From a virus, in IMG/VR virus record IMGVR_UViG_3300017740_000088, positions 1 to 22,910 of that record: a stretch of DNA of 22,910 nt; one strand, 5' to 3'. This document shows, in pieces, positions 12,999 to 19,706 of this stretch. Each line of letters opens with the position of its first letter. Position 1 is the first letter of the stretch. A model generated the notes under the pieces. It saw only the letters and a program-made list of their open reading frames with translations. It was not told where the DNA came from and did not search any database. Position numbers and translations under genes: made by a program.

Positions 12999-13628
12999 TT
13001 ACGTTATAGACTCAATAGCTGTAAACCCTAAACCATAGAGAGATGCTTGATTTACGTTATAATTCATCTCATTACTTGCCATTCTAAATATACCAGTAGC
13101 ATTAGTTGTTGTTATAGCTTCTGAGCCTGTTAGGTTCGTTCTAAGAGCTGGATATATATCTAATACCACATTACCACTAGAATCTGTATTTGCGTTTGTA
13201 AGCACCTTTAAAAGTTGTCTACTACTACCAGTTAAAATACTAATAAAATCACCTGCCTTTAGCCAATTTGTCGTTGAAGCAGTTGCACCTGTTACTGATA
13301 AAGATTGAGAGTTAGCCGAATGAGAACCATTGACTGTTGGAGTACCGCCACCATTTCCTTGAGGAGTTAAACTATCAGGATTAGGTTGCATATAAAACGT
13401 ACCTTGCATACCTCTTAAAGAAGTTAACCATGCTATCCATGTTTCAGCGTTTTCACGTTTTAATGGAATAAGTCTGACATCAGCTTCCCAAGTCTCTCCA
13501 CTCCATTTATAAATTTGTTGTTGATAAGTAAAAGGAGAAATATTGATGCCATTGGTCGATCTTGCTGTTAAGGTTACGGATTGAAAAGATGTTGTATCAG
13601 GTAATGTTAAAGGATAGGTAATAGTCAT
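12999..13628 (-). CDS. Distal tail / minor tail protein
   Basis: A 209-residue protein of a widespread siphovirus minor-tail family: it opens YPLTLPDTTSFQSVTLTARS, then INISPFTYQQQIYKWSGETW, EADVRLIPLKRENAETWIAW and LTSLRGMQGTFYMQPNP, a pattern seen in genes that directly follow the tape measure. The centre (about 95-150) contains a Gly/Thr/Ser loop and then WLKAGDFISI and VVLDIYPALR. By position and pattern it should be part of the distal tail ring that links tube and tip. The ATG abuts the tape measure stop (1 nt gap). Confidence 0.75.
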   Translation of the reverse strand: MTITYPLTLPDTTSFQSVTLTARSTNGINISPFTYQQQIYKWSGETWEADVRLIPLKRENAETWIAWLTSLRGMQGTFYMQPNPDSLTPQGNGGGTPTVNGSHSANSQSLSVTGATASTTNWLKAGDFISILTGSSRQLLKVLTNANTDSSGNVVLDIYPALRTNLTGSEAITTTNATGIFRMASNEMNYNVNQASLYGLGFTAIESIT

Positions 13629-13629
13629 T

Positions 13630-15264
13630 TTATCTCCTCAGTTGTGCGTCTTGAACAGCACCTTTAGATACTTGTGCAATAGCTGGTAATAATTGTAAAA
13701 CTTCACTTCTTACACTAGCTTGAATACCGGTAGCAAAATTAATGTTTTGTTCAATGGTAATACCACCACCTGATCCTAATTTATTATTAGGAATAATAGC
13801 ACCATTTGTTGATGGCACAAATAATTCAGGTTGTCCATTTTCTCCCACCATATAAGGTCTACCACCAACTACATTTCGGCCTACTACACCACCTGCCGGC
13901 TTAGTAAATCCTAATCCATCTAAAAAACCACCAAATGCACCTGTAATTGGTGCCATTATAGCCCTAGCTACAAACATTTTTACTATTTGAGCTAAAATAA
14001 TTTTACCTAAATCTCTAAAAGCATCACCAGCGTTTTTAGTTCCCATTATTATATCTTCAAATGCTTTACCCATAGATGTAGATATAGTTACAGCTAAAGT
14101 ATCAAATTGATCTGTCATATTTAAAGAGTCTTTTCTAAGTTTACTTAATTTAAGAAAAGTTTGTTGCCATCCTCTATTTTTTTCTTCTTGACTTCGTTGC
14201 CAAGCCTTCATGTGTTCGTCTTGTTGATTTGCTTCTTGTTCTCTATCAAGTTTTCTTTGTGCTTTGTAATCTAATAACGATTGTAGTTGTTTATTACTAA
14301 AATTATTCATAGAAACTAACATTTTATCAATGGTTTTTTCAAATTCATCAACGTCAAATAAATCAGTAGTACCAAAGGTAAACACTTTAACCATTTTTCT
14401 AAAAGCTAATGCTAATTTTCTAAAGACTAAAACAAAATTAATTGAAAATGTTGTTAATGCAATAGTTATATCTAATAATAAATCATATAATCCATTAAAA
14501 AAATCATCCATTCCACCATCTTTTATAAAATCCTTCATAAAATTAGTTAAAGAATCCGTTATTTTTTGCATTGCAGGTGCTAATTCAGCTGTTAAACTGT
14601 TTGCTATACCTCTTAACGTAAACTTAAAACTTGATAAACTATCGTTAAAATCTTCTATACCTTTAGCTGATGCTGAACTTAGTGCAATTCCTAATTTTAA
14701 TGCTTCTTCCTGCATTTTTGATAGACCATCACCACCAAGATCAAGCATATTGACCATAACCATACCAGCTCTACCAAACAACTGACTTGCTACACCTAAT
14801 TTTTCAGATTGTGTACTTAAATCAGATATTCTATCAGATATTAGTTTTATCTGTTCGTCAAAACTCATAGTCATTAAAGTCTTAGCTTCAAGATTTAATC
14901 TATCTAATCCGTAAACAGCAGTTCCTAAATTTCTACTTGCTTCATATATATTTTTAGATAATTTTTGAAAAGCACTTTGTACTGTTTCGACACTTTCACC
15001 AGCTAAAACAGATGCTAATTCATACCCTGCTAGTTGTTGAGTAGTTAAGCCTAATCTATCTGCTAATTTTTTATTAGCATCAACTAATTTTAAACTACTT
15101 CTTATCATTAAGCCAATACCAGCTAAACCAGCAACACCAACTAAAGCTGTTTTCATGCTAAATATAGACTTAGTTGCTGTTTTTAAACTACGTCCAAGCG
15201 TAAGAAACATACCTTTAGTTTTATCTTTACCGGTAATTGGAATCTGTACTGGTACTCTTGTCAT
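13630..15264 (-). CDS. Tail tape measure protein
   Basis: A 544-residue protein with the expected tape-measure features: N-terminal hydrophobic segment (FSMKTALVGVAGLAGIGLMI, about 35-54), long helical repeats (LGLTTQQLAGYELA; LFGRAGMVMVNMLDLGG), a second hydrophobic stretch around 260-285, a charged coiled region near 320-380 and the typical C-terminus GGRPYMVGENGQPELFVPST. It sets tail length and helps DNA entry. At about 1.5 angstrom per residue it predicts a tail near 80 nm, an estimate only. Its ATG overlaps the stop of the T frame (ATGA), as expected for the gene after the G/GT chaperone pair. Confidence 0.92.
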   Translation of the reverse strand: MTRVPVQIPITGKDKTKGMFLTLGRSLKTATKSIFSMKTALVGVAGLAGIGLMIRSSLKLVDANKKLADRLGLTTQQLAGYELASVLAGESVETVQSAFQKLSKNIYEASRNLGTAVYGLDRLNLEAKTLMTMSFDEQIKLISDRISDLSTQSEKLGVASQLFGRAGMVMVNMLDLGGDGLSKMQEEALKLGIALSSASAKGIEDFNDSLSSFKFTLRGIANSLTAELAPAMQKITDSLTNFMKDFIKDGGMDDFFNGLYDLLLDITIALTTFSINFVLVFRKLALAFRKMVKVFTFGTTDLFDVDEFEKTIDKMLVSMNNFSNKQLQSLLDYKAQRKLDREQEANQQDEHMKAWQRSQEEKNRGWQQTFLKLSKLRKDSLNMTDQFDTLAVTISTSMGKAFEDIIMGTKNAGDAFRDLGKIILAQIVKMFVARAIMAPITGAFGGFLDGLGFTKPAGGVVGRNVVGGRPYMVGENGQPELFVPSTNGAIIPNNKLGSGGGITIEQNINFATGIQASVRSEVLQLLPAIAQVSKGAVQDAQLRR

Positions 15265-15407
15265 TTCTTCATCCTTTTAGATTCTAATGAATAAAAAGCT
15301 ATCCATTGGTAAAATTCTTCTAAAGTCATATCTTTAATGGTTTGTAATGGTAAATGTAAGCGATCCGCAAGCTGAAATTGTGCCATCAGTTGAGAATCGC
15401 TTATTAT
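15261..15407 (-). CDS. T extension of tail chaperone GT, read by -1 frameshift
   Basis: The -1 frame downstream of the G gene encodes 48 residues (IISDSQLMAQFQLADRLHLP ... TLEEFYQWIAFYSLE) typical of the T half of lambda-type G-T tail assembly chaperones. There is an ATG at 15386 but no good ribosome-binding site. The last sense codons of G are GAA AAA AAA before TAA; slipping back one base on the A8 run (15407-15414) continues directly into this frame, giving a 174-residue GT protein. The TGA overlaps the tape measure ATG. Confidence 0.75.
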   Translation of the reverse strand: MISDSQLMAQFQLADRLHLPLQTIKDMTLEEFYQWIAFYSLESKRMKK

Positions 15408-15784
15408 TTTTTTTCAGATGCTTCCAAGCTAATATCTTCAGCAAATAATTTTTCTAACATTTGTGAGGAAATGTTGGTAACAAAGTTAATATCCATTCCT
15501 AAGAACGCTTGTCTATCACCTTCATCAAATATTTTTTTGCCTTCTTCGTTTTTAGCTTTTAGCATAATTAAATCTAAGAGAGATGCAAAAGATGGAATAT
15601 CACCATTCATAATTCTATTGTAAAAATCAGGATGTTGTTTTCTTATTCTCTCATCTTCTCTAACAGTCATCTTAGTGAAATAAATGTGCAATGGTTCACC
15701 ATCTACACCTAACTCAGCAACTTCAATACAGAATTTATCTTGATCTTGTTGCAACGCTTTCATGCGATCACTAATTGATGACAT
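15404..15784 (-). CDS. Tail assembly chaperone G
   Basis: A 126-residue protein located between tail tube and tape measure, the position of lambda gpG. It is mostly helical, with a strand pair early on (IEVAELGVDGEPLHIYFTKM) and MTVREDERIRKQHPDFYNRI, a recurring pattern in phage tail chaperones. It ends in SLEASEKK on the A8 slippery run. The unshifted product is G; a minority product GT continues in the -1 frame. G and GT bind the tape measure and recruit tail tube subunits. The start has no strong ribosome-binding site; it follows the tail tube gene by 2 nt. Confidence 0.8.
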   Translation of the reverse strand: MSSISDRMKALQQDQDKFCIEVAELGVDGEPLHIYFTKMTVREDERIRKQHPDFYNRIMNGDIPSFASLLDLIMLKAKNEEGKKIFDEGDRQAFLGMDINFVTNISSQMLEKLFAEDISLEASEKK

Positions 15785-15786
15785 TA

Positions 15787-16194
15787 TTAACTAGCTGTAG
15801 CTTCTGTTAGTGTACCAGTACCGGTGATGCTGACGGACGCTGTAAATACGCCGTTGGCTTCACCATTCCAGCTAATTCCTGAAATTAAACCATTTCCAGT
15901 TAAATATTTATCTACTCCAGCTGCTGTACCTTCATAATAAAATGATACGGAAACTGCTGCTGAATTACCAACTGCTGCAGCTAAAATTGCTGCTGTTGCT
16001 TGATCACTCTCATCATAAAAAATCTCAAGACTGGCAGTAAAACTGTCAAGAGTGTTAACAAAAGTTTTTGAAGTTGTGCCTATTGCACTAGTTTCTGCAT
16101 TGTCTACGGTTTTATCTATAGAAAATGCACTACATTGAGTAAGTGTGTCTGAGCCAATTTTAATAACTGCATCAGAACCGGTTGCGTATGCCAT
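15787..16194 (-). CDS. Major tail tube protein
   Basis: A 135-residue protein rich in beta strands and small residues, with the tail-tube pattern: AYATGSDAVIKIGSDTLTQC, FSIDKTVDNAETSAIGTTSK (24-43), a central SFTASLEIFYDESDQATAAI and a terminal ISWNGEANGVFTASVSITGT. It polymerises around the tape measure to form the tail tube. AGGAG lies 7 nt before the ATG. It follows the tail terminator gene and precedes G, the canonical order. The length is at the compact end of the family. Confidence 0.88.
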   Translation of the reverse strand: MAYATGSDAVIKIGSDTLTQCSAFSIDKTVDNAETSAIGTTSKTFVNTLDSFTASLEIFYDESDQATAAILAAAVGNSAAVSVSFYYEGTAAGVDKYLTGNGLISGISWNGEANGVFTASVSITGTGTLTEATAS

Positions 16195-16205
16195 TTAAAT
16201 CTCCT

Positions 16206-16649
16206 TTATAATGGTGTTGATGAATTCGTTACAGTATTCATATAACGAACATTGTACGTGAGTTTACAGATGCCTAATGGCTTTTCACCCTCACTTGTGA
16301 AATCAATATCCGTACTGGATAAAAATTGTGTTATACATAAGTTGTTTAAAGTTAAATCAGTTCCTAAACTGTTCTCAACTTCACCAGCTATTGTATCTAA
16401 TGTGTTTTCAATATTTTGATTAGCTTCCGCATAACACTCAATTATAACTTCTAGTTCTCTATCAAGAGTTACATTAGGCGCTATTGTAGAAATTTCAGAT
16501 GTTTCATTTTGTGTATAGACTGCTAAGGCCGGTAATTCACCTTGTAGGATATTGTATAGCTTACTATCGTAAACATTTGCTCCGGTAGTCGCTAAACCAG
16601 TTACATCAGCTATTATTCTGTCTCTTATCTGTTGTCTAATATGTGTCAT
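16206..16649 (-). CDS. Tail terminator / tail completion protein
   Basis: A 147-residue protein: a helical N-terminus (IRQQIRDRIIADVTGLA), VYDSKLYNILQGELPALAVY (27-46), a strand LDRELEVIIECYAEANQNIE and C-terminal strands GICKLTYNVRYM. This is the lambda gpU-like/minor tail Z pattern of proteins that cap the tail tube at the head end. It sits between the head-tail joining gene and the tail tube gene, as expected. Its ATG overlaps the stop of the preceding gene by one base. Confidence 0.75.
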   Translation of the reverse strand: MTHIRQQIRDRIIADVTGLATTGANVYDSKLYNILQGELPALAVYTQNETSEISTIAPNVTLDRELEVIIECYAEANQNIENTLDTIAGEVENSLGTDLTLNNLCITQFLSSTDIDFTSEGEKPLGICKLTYNVRYMNTVTNSSTPL

Positions 16650-16972
16650 TATTGTTTTTGTAAATGTATCATAGTTACATTCGTTCCATCACGTTCAATA
16701 ATTTTTACTTTATATGTTACGTCTACATTGTTTATTGGAATAATTAAAAAATCGTTTTCTTTTCCGTTTTCAGGAATACTTGATGTTTTTAATGTAAAAG
16801 TAGGTTGGCTTGTAGATACTGGTGCATTTAATTCATCAAAACCAGTAAAGAATTGATTATCAAATATACCAGTAACTACATATTTATCATTATTTGACGC
16901 ATATCTCCATGTAGCACTTACTGCAAAATCATTGAGATTAAAAAACGCATCATTAGCTAGATTGAGATTCAT
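16649..16972 (-). CDS. Head-tail joining protein (lambda FII-like)
   Basis: A 107-residue protein with an N-terminal polar segment (NLANDAFFNLNDFAVSATWR) and a beta-rich remainder including GIFDNQFF, PTFTLKTSSIPENGKENDFL and VTYKVKIIERDGTNVTMIHL. This is the compact beta barrel pattern of FII-type proteins that join portal/connector and tail. Its position, just before the tail terminator, agrees. It starts inside the preceding small gene (20-nt overlap); AATGAATC-type start context with no strong ribosome-binding site except GAAGAAAATG. Confidence 0.7.
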   Translation of the reverse strand: MNLNLANDAFFNLNDFAVSATWRYASNNDKYVVTGIFDNQFFTGFDELNAPVSTSQPTFTLKTSSIPENGKENDFLIIPINNVDVTYKVKIIERDGTNVTMIHLQKQ

Positions 16973-17141
16973 TTTCTTCTACTTTCTCTTGAGGTTTAGC
17001 TTCAGATTGACCTAAATCTAATGTAGCTACATTATGATTAACTAATTTATCGGCATAAACACCACCAACATCCACAATATCGCCTTTTTTATAAGAAACG
17101 CCTAATATTTCAGTTTTTATTAGTAATTTAATTTTAGCCAC
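16953..17141 (-). CDS. Small head protein, paralog of its upstream neighbour (62 aa)
   Basis: A 62-residue protein: MAKIKLLIKTEILGVSYKKG, DIVDVGGVYADKLVNHNVAT and an acidic tail (EKVEENESQSS). The core 'IKLLIKTEILG..YKKGDIVDV....A.KLV...VATL' repeats that of the 88-residue protein encoded just upstream (ITLLRATRVDGKVVNSGDTI ... GVATL), so the two are tandem paralogs. The domain is a small beta-rich unit seen near phage capsid genes. Its ATG overlaps the end of the upstream gene. A capsid-associated or connector role is inferred only from position. Confidence 0.65.
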   Translation of the reverse strand: MAKIKLLIKTEILGVSYKKGDIVDVGGVYADKLVNHNVATLDLGQSEAKPQEKVEENESQSS

Positions 17142-17400
17142 GATTTTTTACCTCTTTAGTAGTAGAAGATTTTAAACCGTCACTTCTATCAGTTTTTTTT
17201 TCTTTCTTAGCAGATGATAATGTTGCTACACCAGTATTAACAAGAAAATTTCCATCTTTTTCAGAAATTTCAATAGTATCACCGGAATTAACTACTTTTC
17301 CATCTACTCTAGTTGCTCTAAGTAATGTTATTTTCATAGTATTCATGGGAGCGGATTTCTCCGCTCCCTTCCCTTCAAATTGTTGTTGAGTTAATGCCAT
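17134..17400 (-). CDS. Small head protein, paralog of its downstream neighbour (88 aa)
   Basis: An 88-residue protein with domain MKITLLRATRVDGKVVNSGD plus TIEISEKDGNFLVNTGVATL (22-61) and a Lys/Ser-rich, disordered-looking tail. The start is uncertain: ATG 17400 lacks a ribosome-binding site, while ATGs at 17346 and 17337 (residues 19 and 22) begin exactly at the conserved domain, and a strong hairpin covers the DNA between. If the later start is right, the protein is about 67-70 residues. It follows the major capsid gene and could be a decoration or connector protein. Confidence 0.6.
   Translation of the reverse strand: MALTQQQFEGKGAEKSAPMNTMKITLLRATRVDGKVVNSGDTIEISEKDGNFLVNTGVATLSSAKKEKKTDRSDGLKSSTTKEVKNRG
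17346..17367 (-). other. GC-rich hairpin with GAAA tetraloop after capsid gene
   Basis: On the minus strand GGGAGCGGA and TCCGCTCCC pair perfectly (9 bp) around GAAA, a GNRA tetraloop. It begins about 35 nt after the capsid stop codon. No T-run follows, so it is not a classical terminator. In this AT-rich genome such a stem is conspicuous. It may protect the 3' end of capsid mRNA, mark a processing site or gate translation of the next gene, whose ATG directly follows the stem. Confidence 0.6.
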
Positions 17401-17402
17401 AA

Positions 17403-19706
17403 TTAAGCAGAAACACAGAATGAAACAGGATGTTTCACGCCAAAGTCAACTGAACTAAGAGCTATAAGTCTTAATCCACCTGAAGTAGCTAAAGCATACG
17501 GATCGGATTGAATTTCTAATCCTGCCCATGTTGCTACTATAAACTCTGAGAAGTCCCCAAGAATTATAGTGTTATTTGTTACCTGCGAACTAATTAAAAC
17601 TTCTCTACCGTCTACAAAGCCGTCACGTTGAGCTACAGGAGAACCTGCACCATTTGTGGCTAGTGACTTCATGTAACCATTAAGAGCTGGAGTTGTGATC
17701 CAATAAACAGAATTTCCGTCTAATGAAGCATTGTCTGCAAAGATAGCAGATTCCATAGCAATTAGCTCGGCATAAGTAGGAGCACCAGCTACACCAAATG
17801 CAGTTGCATTAACGCCAGCAGTAAACTCAATACCTCTAGGTGAAGCAGCTACAGCAGCAGGATTACCAGCTACAGAAGCAGCATCCCATGCAGTACCCAT
17901 AGCACGTAAAAGATTATTTCTAACCATTTGTTCTACGCTAAAGCCATCAGTATTTTGTAAAAGACTTCTAGTCATATCGGTAAAGCACCCATTAGTATGT
18001 TCAGAAAGTGTAACACTATCTAAAGTCGGATCAGAAGATGCTACTGCAACGCCTTCTCCAATCCAATTACTAGTTTGAGTAGCTGTAGTTCTAGGAATAG
18101 ATACATTACCTGTATTATTAGCTAGAATTGTTGGATTAGCTCTTAAAACTGTTGAAAATGGTGTTAAAGCTCCAATCATATCCTGATAACGTAAATCATT
18201 ATAGACAACATTTGCACCTGAGCCAGCAGTTGATAATGTTCTTTCTGACCATTTATTAGTTACATCTTCAGGTACAAAAAATCCTTTAGATTCTCTACCT
18301 AATTTTTGAGCGTATGCTTCAGCAGCTTCTAATTCAAAAGCAGCATCTTCACGTGAAATTAAACCAGCTTGTGCTTTTGCAGCTCTAACTATTGAAAATG
18401 ATCTTGATTCTGTTTCATTTAGACCAATTTCATTAGTTTCTAATGGTTTATTTTCAATTTCTTGTAATAAAGCACCTCTAAAAGCGTCTAATGATAGACC
18501 TTTAGCAACAGCTTCATCCGCCATTGGTGTTTTATTGTGTCTTGAAGCTAAAGAATAGATTTCTGATATATCTTTTTCTCTTTTTTGTACAGCTTCGGTA
18601 GATGCAACACGGATTTTTTCTTCAATGTTAACTTCTACTTTGTTTTCTTCTGTAGTTTTTTCCATAATAGTCTCCTTTGTTATGGTTTGGGGTTGTAAAG
18701 ATAAAGAACGTCCAATGCCTACGGTTTGATCCGCACCCATTGATACAATACTTACTTCATGTGGAGTAAAAGCAGCTCTATAGGCTTCTTCTTCTTCATC
18801 ATCATAGTAAGATTCACGCTCTAAGTTGGTTATGGTATATCCAATACTTACTTGTGTACGGATCCCATCTAAGACATCATCAAATACTTCCCTAGCCATA
18901 GTAGATTTACCAAATCGTACTGTAGAGTAAAGCCGTCCCTGACTTTCATCTAGTCTAGTATTTTCTATAACACCTATTTGTTGTCGGCTATCATGGTCAA
19001 GCAATAATGGTGCTTTATTATTTAGCCTATTAAGATCAACGTCACCTGTTCTATGTGAAAGAATTTCCAATCCAAATTCACGCATAACAGGAGATTCAGA
19101 AGATACAGACATTGTTATAGTTCTGTTTTCTACTTCGTCCCTCTCAAATTCCATAGGAAAGGCTGCTCTATGTTCTACAGTCTTTTCCTGTTTAGTTTCA
19201 ATTCTAGATTCCTCTAAAACTTCACTATTCTCAATAGTTATTTCTTCTGTTTCTTCTTCTGTAACTTCCTCTGTTTCTTCTTCTTCATAAGAATCAGCTT
19301 TTAGAAATTTTACAGTATAAGAGTCATCAGTTTCAATAACTTCCTCAATATGTCTTTTAACTTCTTTATTTTTAGTCATTGACTTCTCCTTCTTCATTTT
19401 TTCAACAAGTTTTCGTGACCAGCTAAAGCCTGCGTCTCCACCCCATAACGCCCAAGCTATTCTGCCGTTAGATGGATAACCTTCTTCACCTTGCTTAAAT
19501 CCTTCAGCTTTTTTGACACCTTCTTGCCTACTAAAAAAACTAAACATTCTTTTAACTGTATCATCAGATAGATTTTCACCAGCAATAATTTGTCTAGCCC
19601 TAACAGCACCAACTCTAGTACCACCTCTACCAAATTCTTCACGCCAAGCAATGCCCTTACGAGCTTCATCTTTCATGCCTGCGTTTGGATAATTACTAAC
19701 TGGCAT
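17403..19706 (-). CDS. Fused prohead protease - HK97-fold major capsid protein with N-terminal extra domain
   Basis: One frame of about 767 residues holds three parts (numbering here from the in-frame ATG at 19772). Residues 24-125 are a small domain often seen in phage head genes: KDEARKGIAWREEFGRGGTR, GAVRARQII, RMFSFFSRQE, PSNGRIAWALWGGDAG. After an acidic linker, residues about 200-360 are an S78-like prohead protease, with H260 in LLLDHD and S309 in QVSIGYTI as catalytic candidates. Residues 370-789 are an HK97-type capsid protein: helical delta region (371-500), then the shell domain (SERTLSTAGSGANVV onward). AAGGAG precedes an in-frame ATG at 19379 and AGGAG one at 18665, so protease and capsid may also be made separately. 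Start at 19706 or 19709 is chosen because GGTGAGG lies just upstream; it overlaps the portal end. Confidence 0.85.
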   Translation of the reverse strand: MPVSNYPNAGMKDEARKGIAWREEFGRGGTRVGAVRARQIIAGENLSDDTVKRMFSFFSRQEGVKKAEGFKQGEEGYPSNGRIAWALWGGDAGFSWSRKLVEKMKKEKSMTKNKEVKRHIEEVIETDDSYTVKFLKADSYEEEETEEVTEEETEEITIENSEVLEESRIETKQEKTVEHRAAFPMEFERDEVENRTITMSVSSESPVMREFGLEILSHRTGDVDLNRLNNKAPLLLDHDSRQQIGVIENTRLDESQGRLYSTVRFGKSTMAREVFDDVLDGIRTQVSIGYTITNLERESYYDDEEEEAYRAAFTPHEVSIVSMGADQTVGIGRSLSLQPQTITKETIMEKTTEENKVEVNIEEKIRVASTEAVQKREKDISEIYSLASRHNKTPMADEAVAKGLSLDAFRGALLQEIENKPLETNEIGLNETESRSFSIVRAAKAQAGLISREDAAFELEAAEAYAQKLGRESKGFFVPEDVTNKWSERTLSTAGSGANVVYNDLRYQDMIGALTPFSTVLRANPTILANNTGNVSIPRTTATQTSNWIGEGVAVASSDPTLDSVTLSEHTNGCFTDMTRSLLQNTDGFSVEQMVRNNLLRAMGTAWDAASVAGNPAAVAASPRGIEFTAGVNATAFGVAGAPTYAELIAMESAIFADNASLDGNSVYWITTPALNGYMKSLATNGAGSPVAQRDGFVDGREVLISSQVTNNTIILGDFSEFIVATWAGLEIQSDPYALATSGGLRLIALSSVDFGVKHPVSFCVSA
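18659..18679 (-). promoter_or_regulatory. Internal ribosome-binding site and start for free capsid protein
   Basis: On the minus strand AAAGGAG is followed 7 nt later by an in-frame ATG (18663-18665) exactly at the protease/capsid junction, giving a 420-residue capsid protein with its own delta region. This is the best Shine-Dalgarno in the frame and would supply the excess capsid needed over protease. Confidence 0.6.
19377..19391 (-). promoter_or_regulatory. Internal ribosome-binding site and start for protease-capsid form
   Basis: AAGGAG lies 6 nt before an in-frame ATG (19377-19379) just after the N-terminal extra domain. Initiation here would give a 658-residue protease-capsid polypeptide without the first domain. 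Confidence 0.5.

Noticed and set aside
14330-14785. Plus-strand frame of 151 codons opposite the tape measure gene
   Set aside because: Antisense to a well-supported gene, Lys/Asn/Ser-rich composition, no ribosome-binding site.
19457-19669. Second minus-strand frame inside the capsid fusion gene
   Set aside because: Out-of-frame shadow of the conserved N-terminal domain; no motif or start signal.
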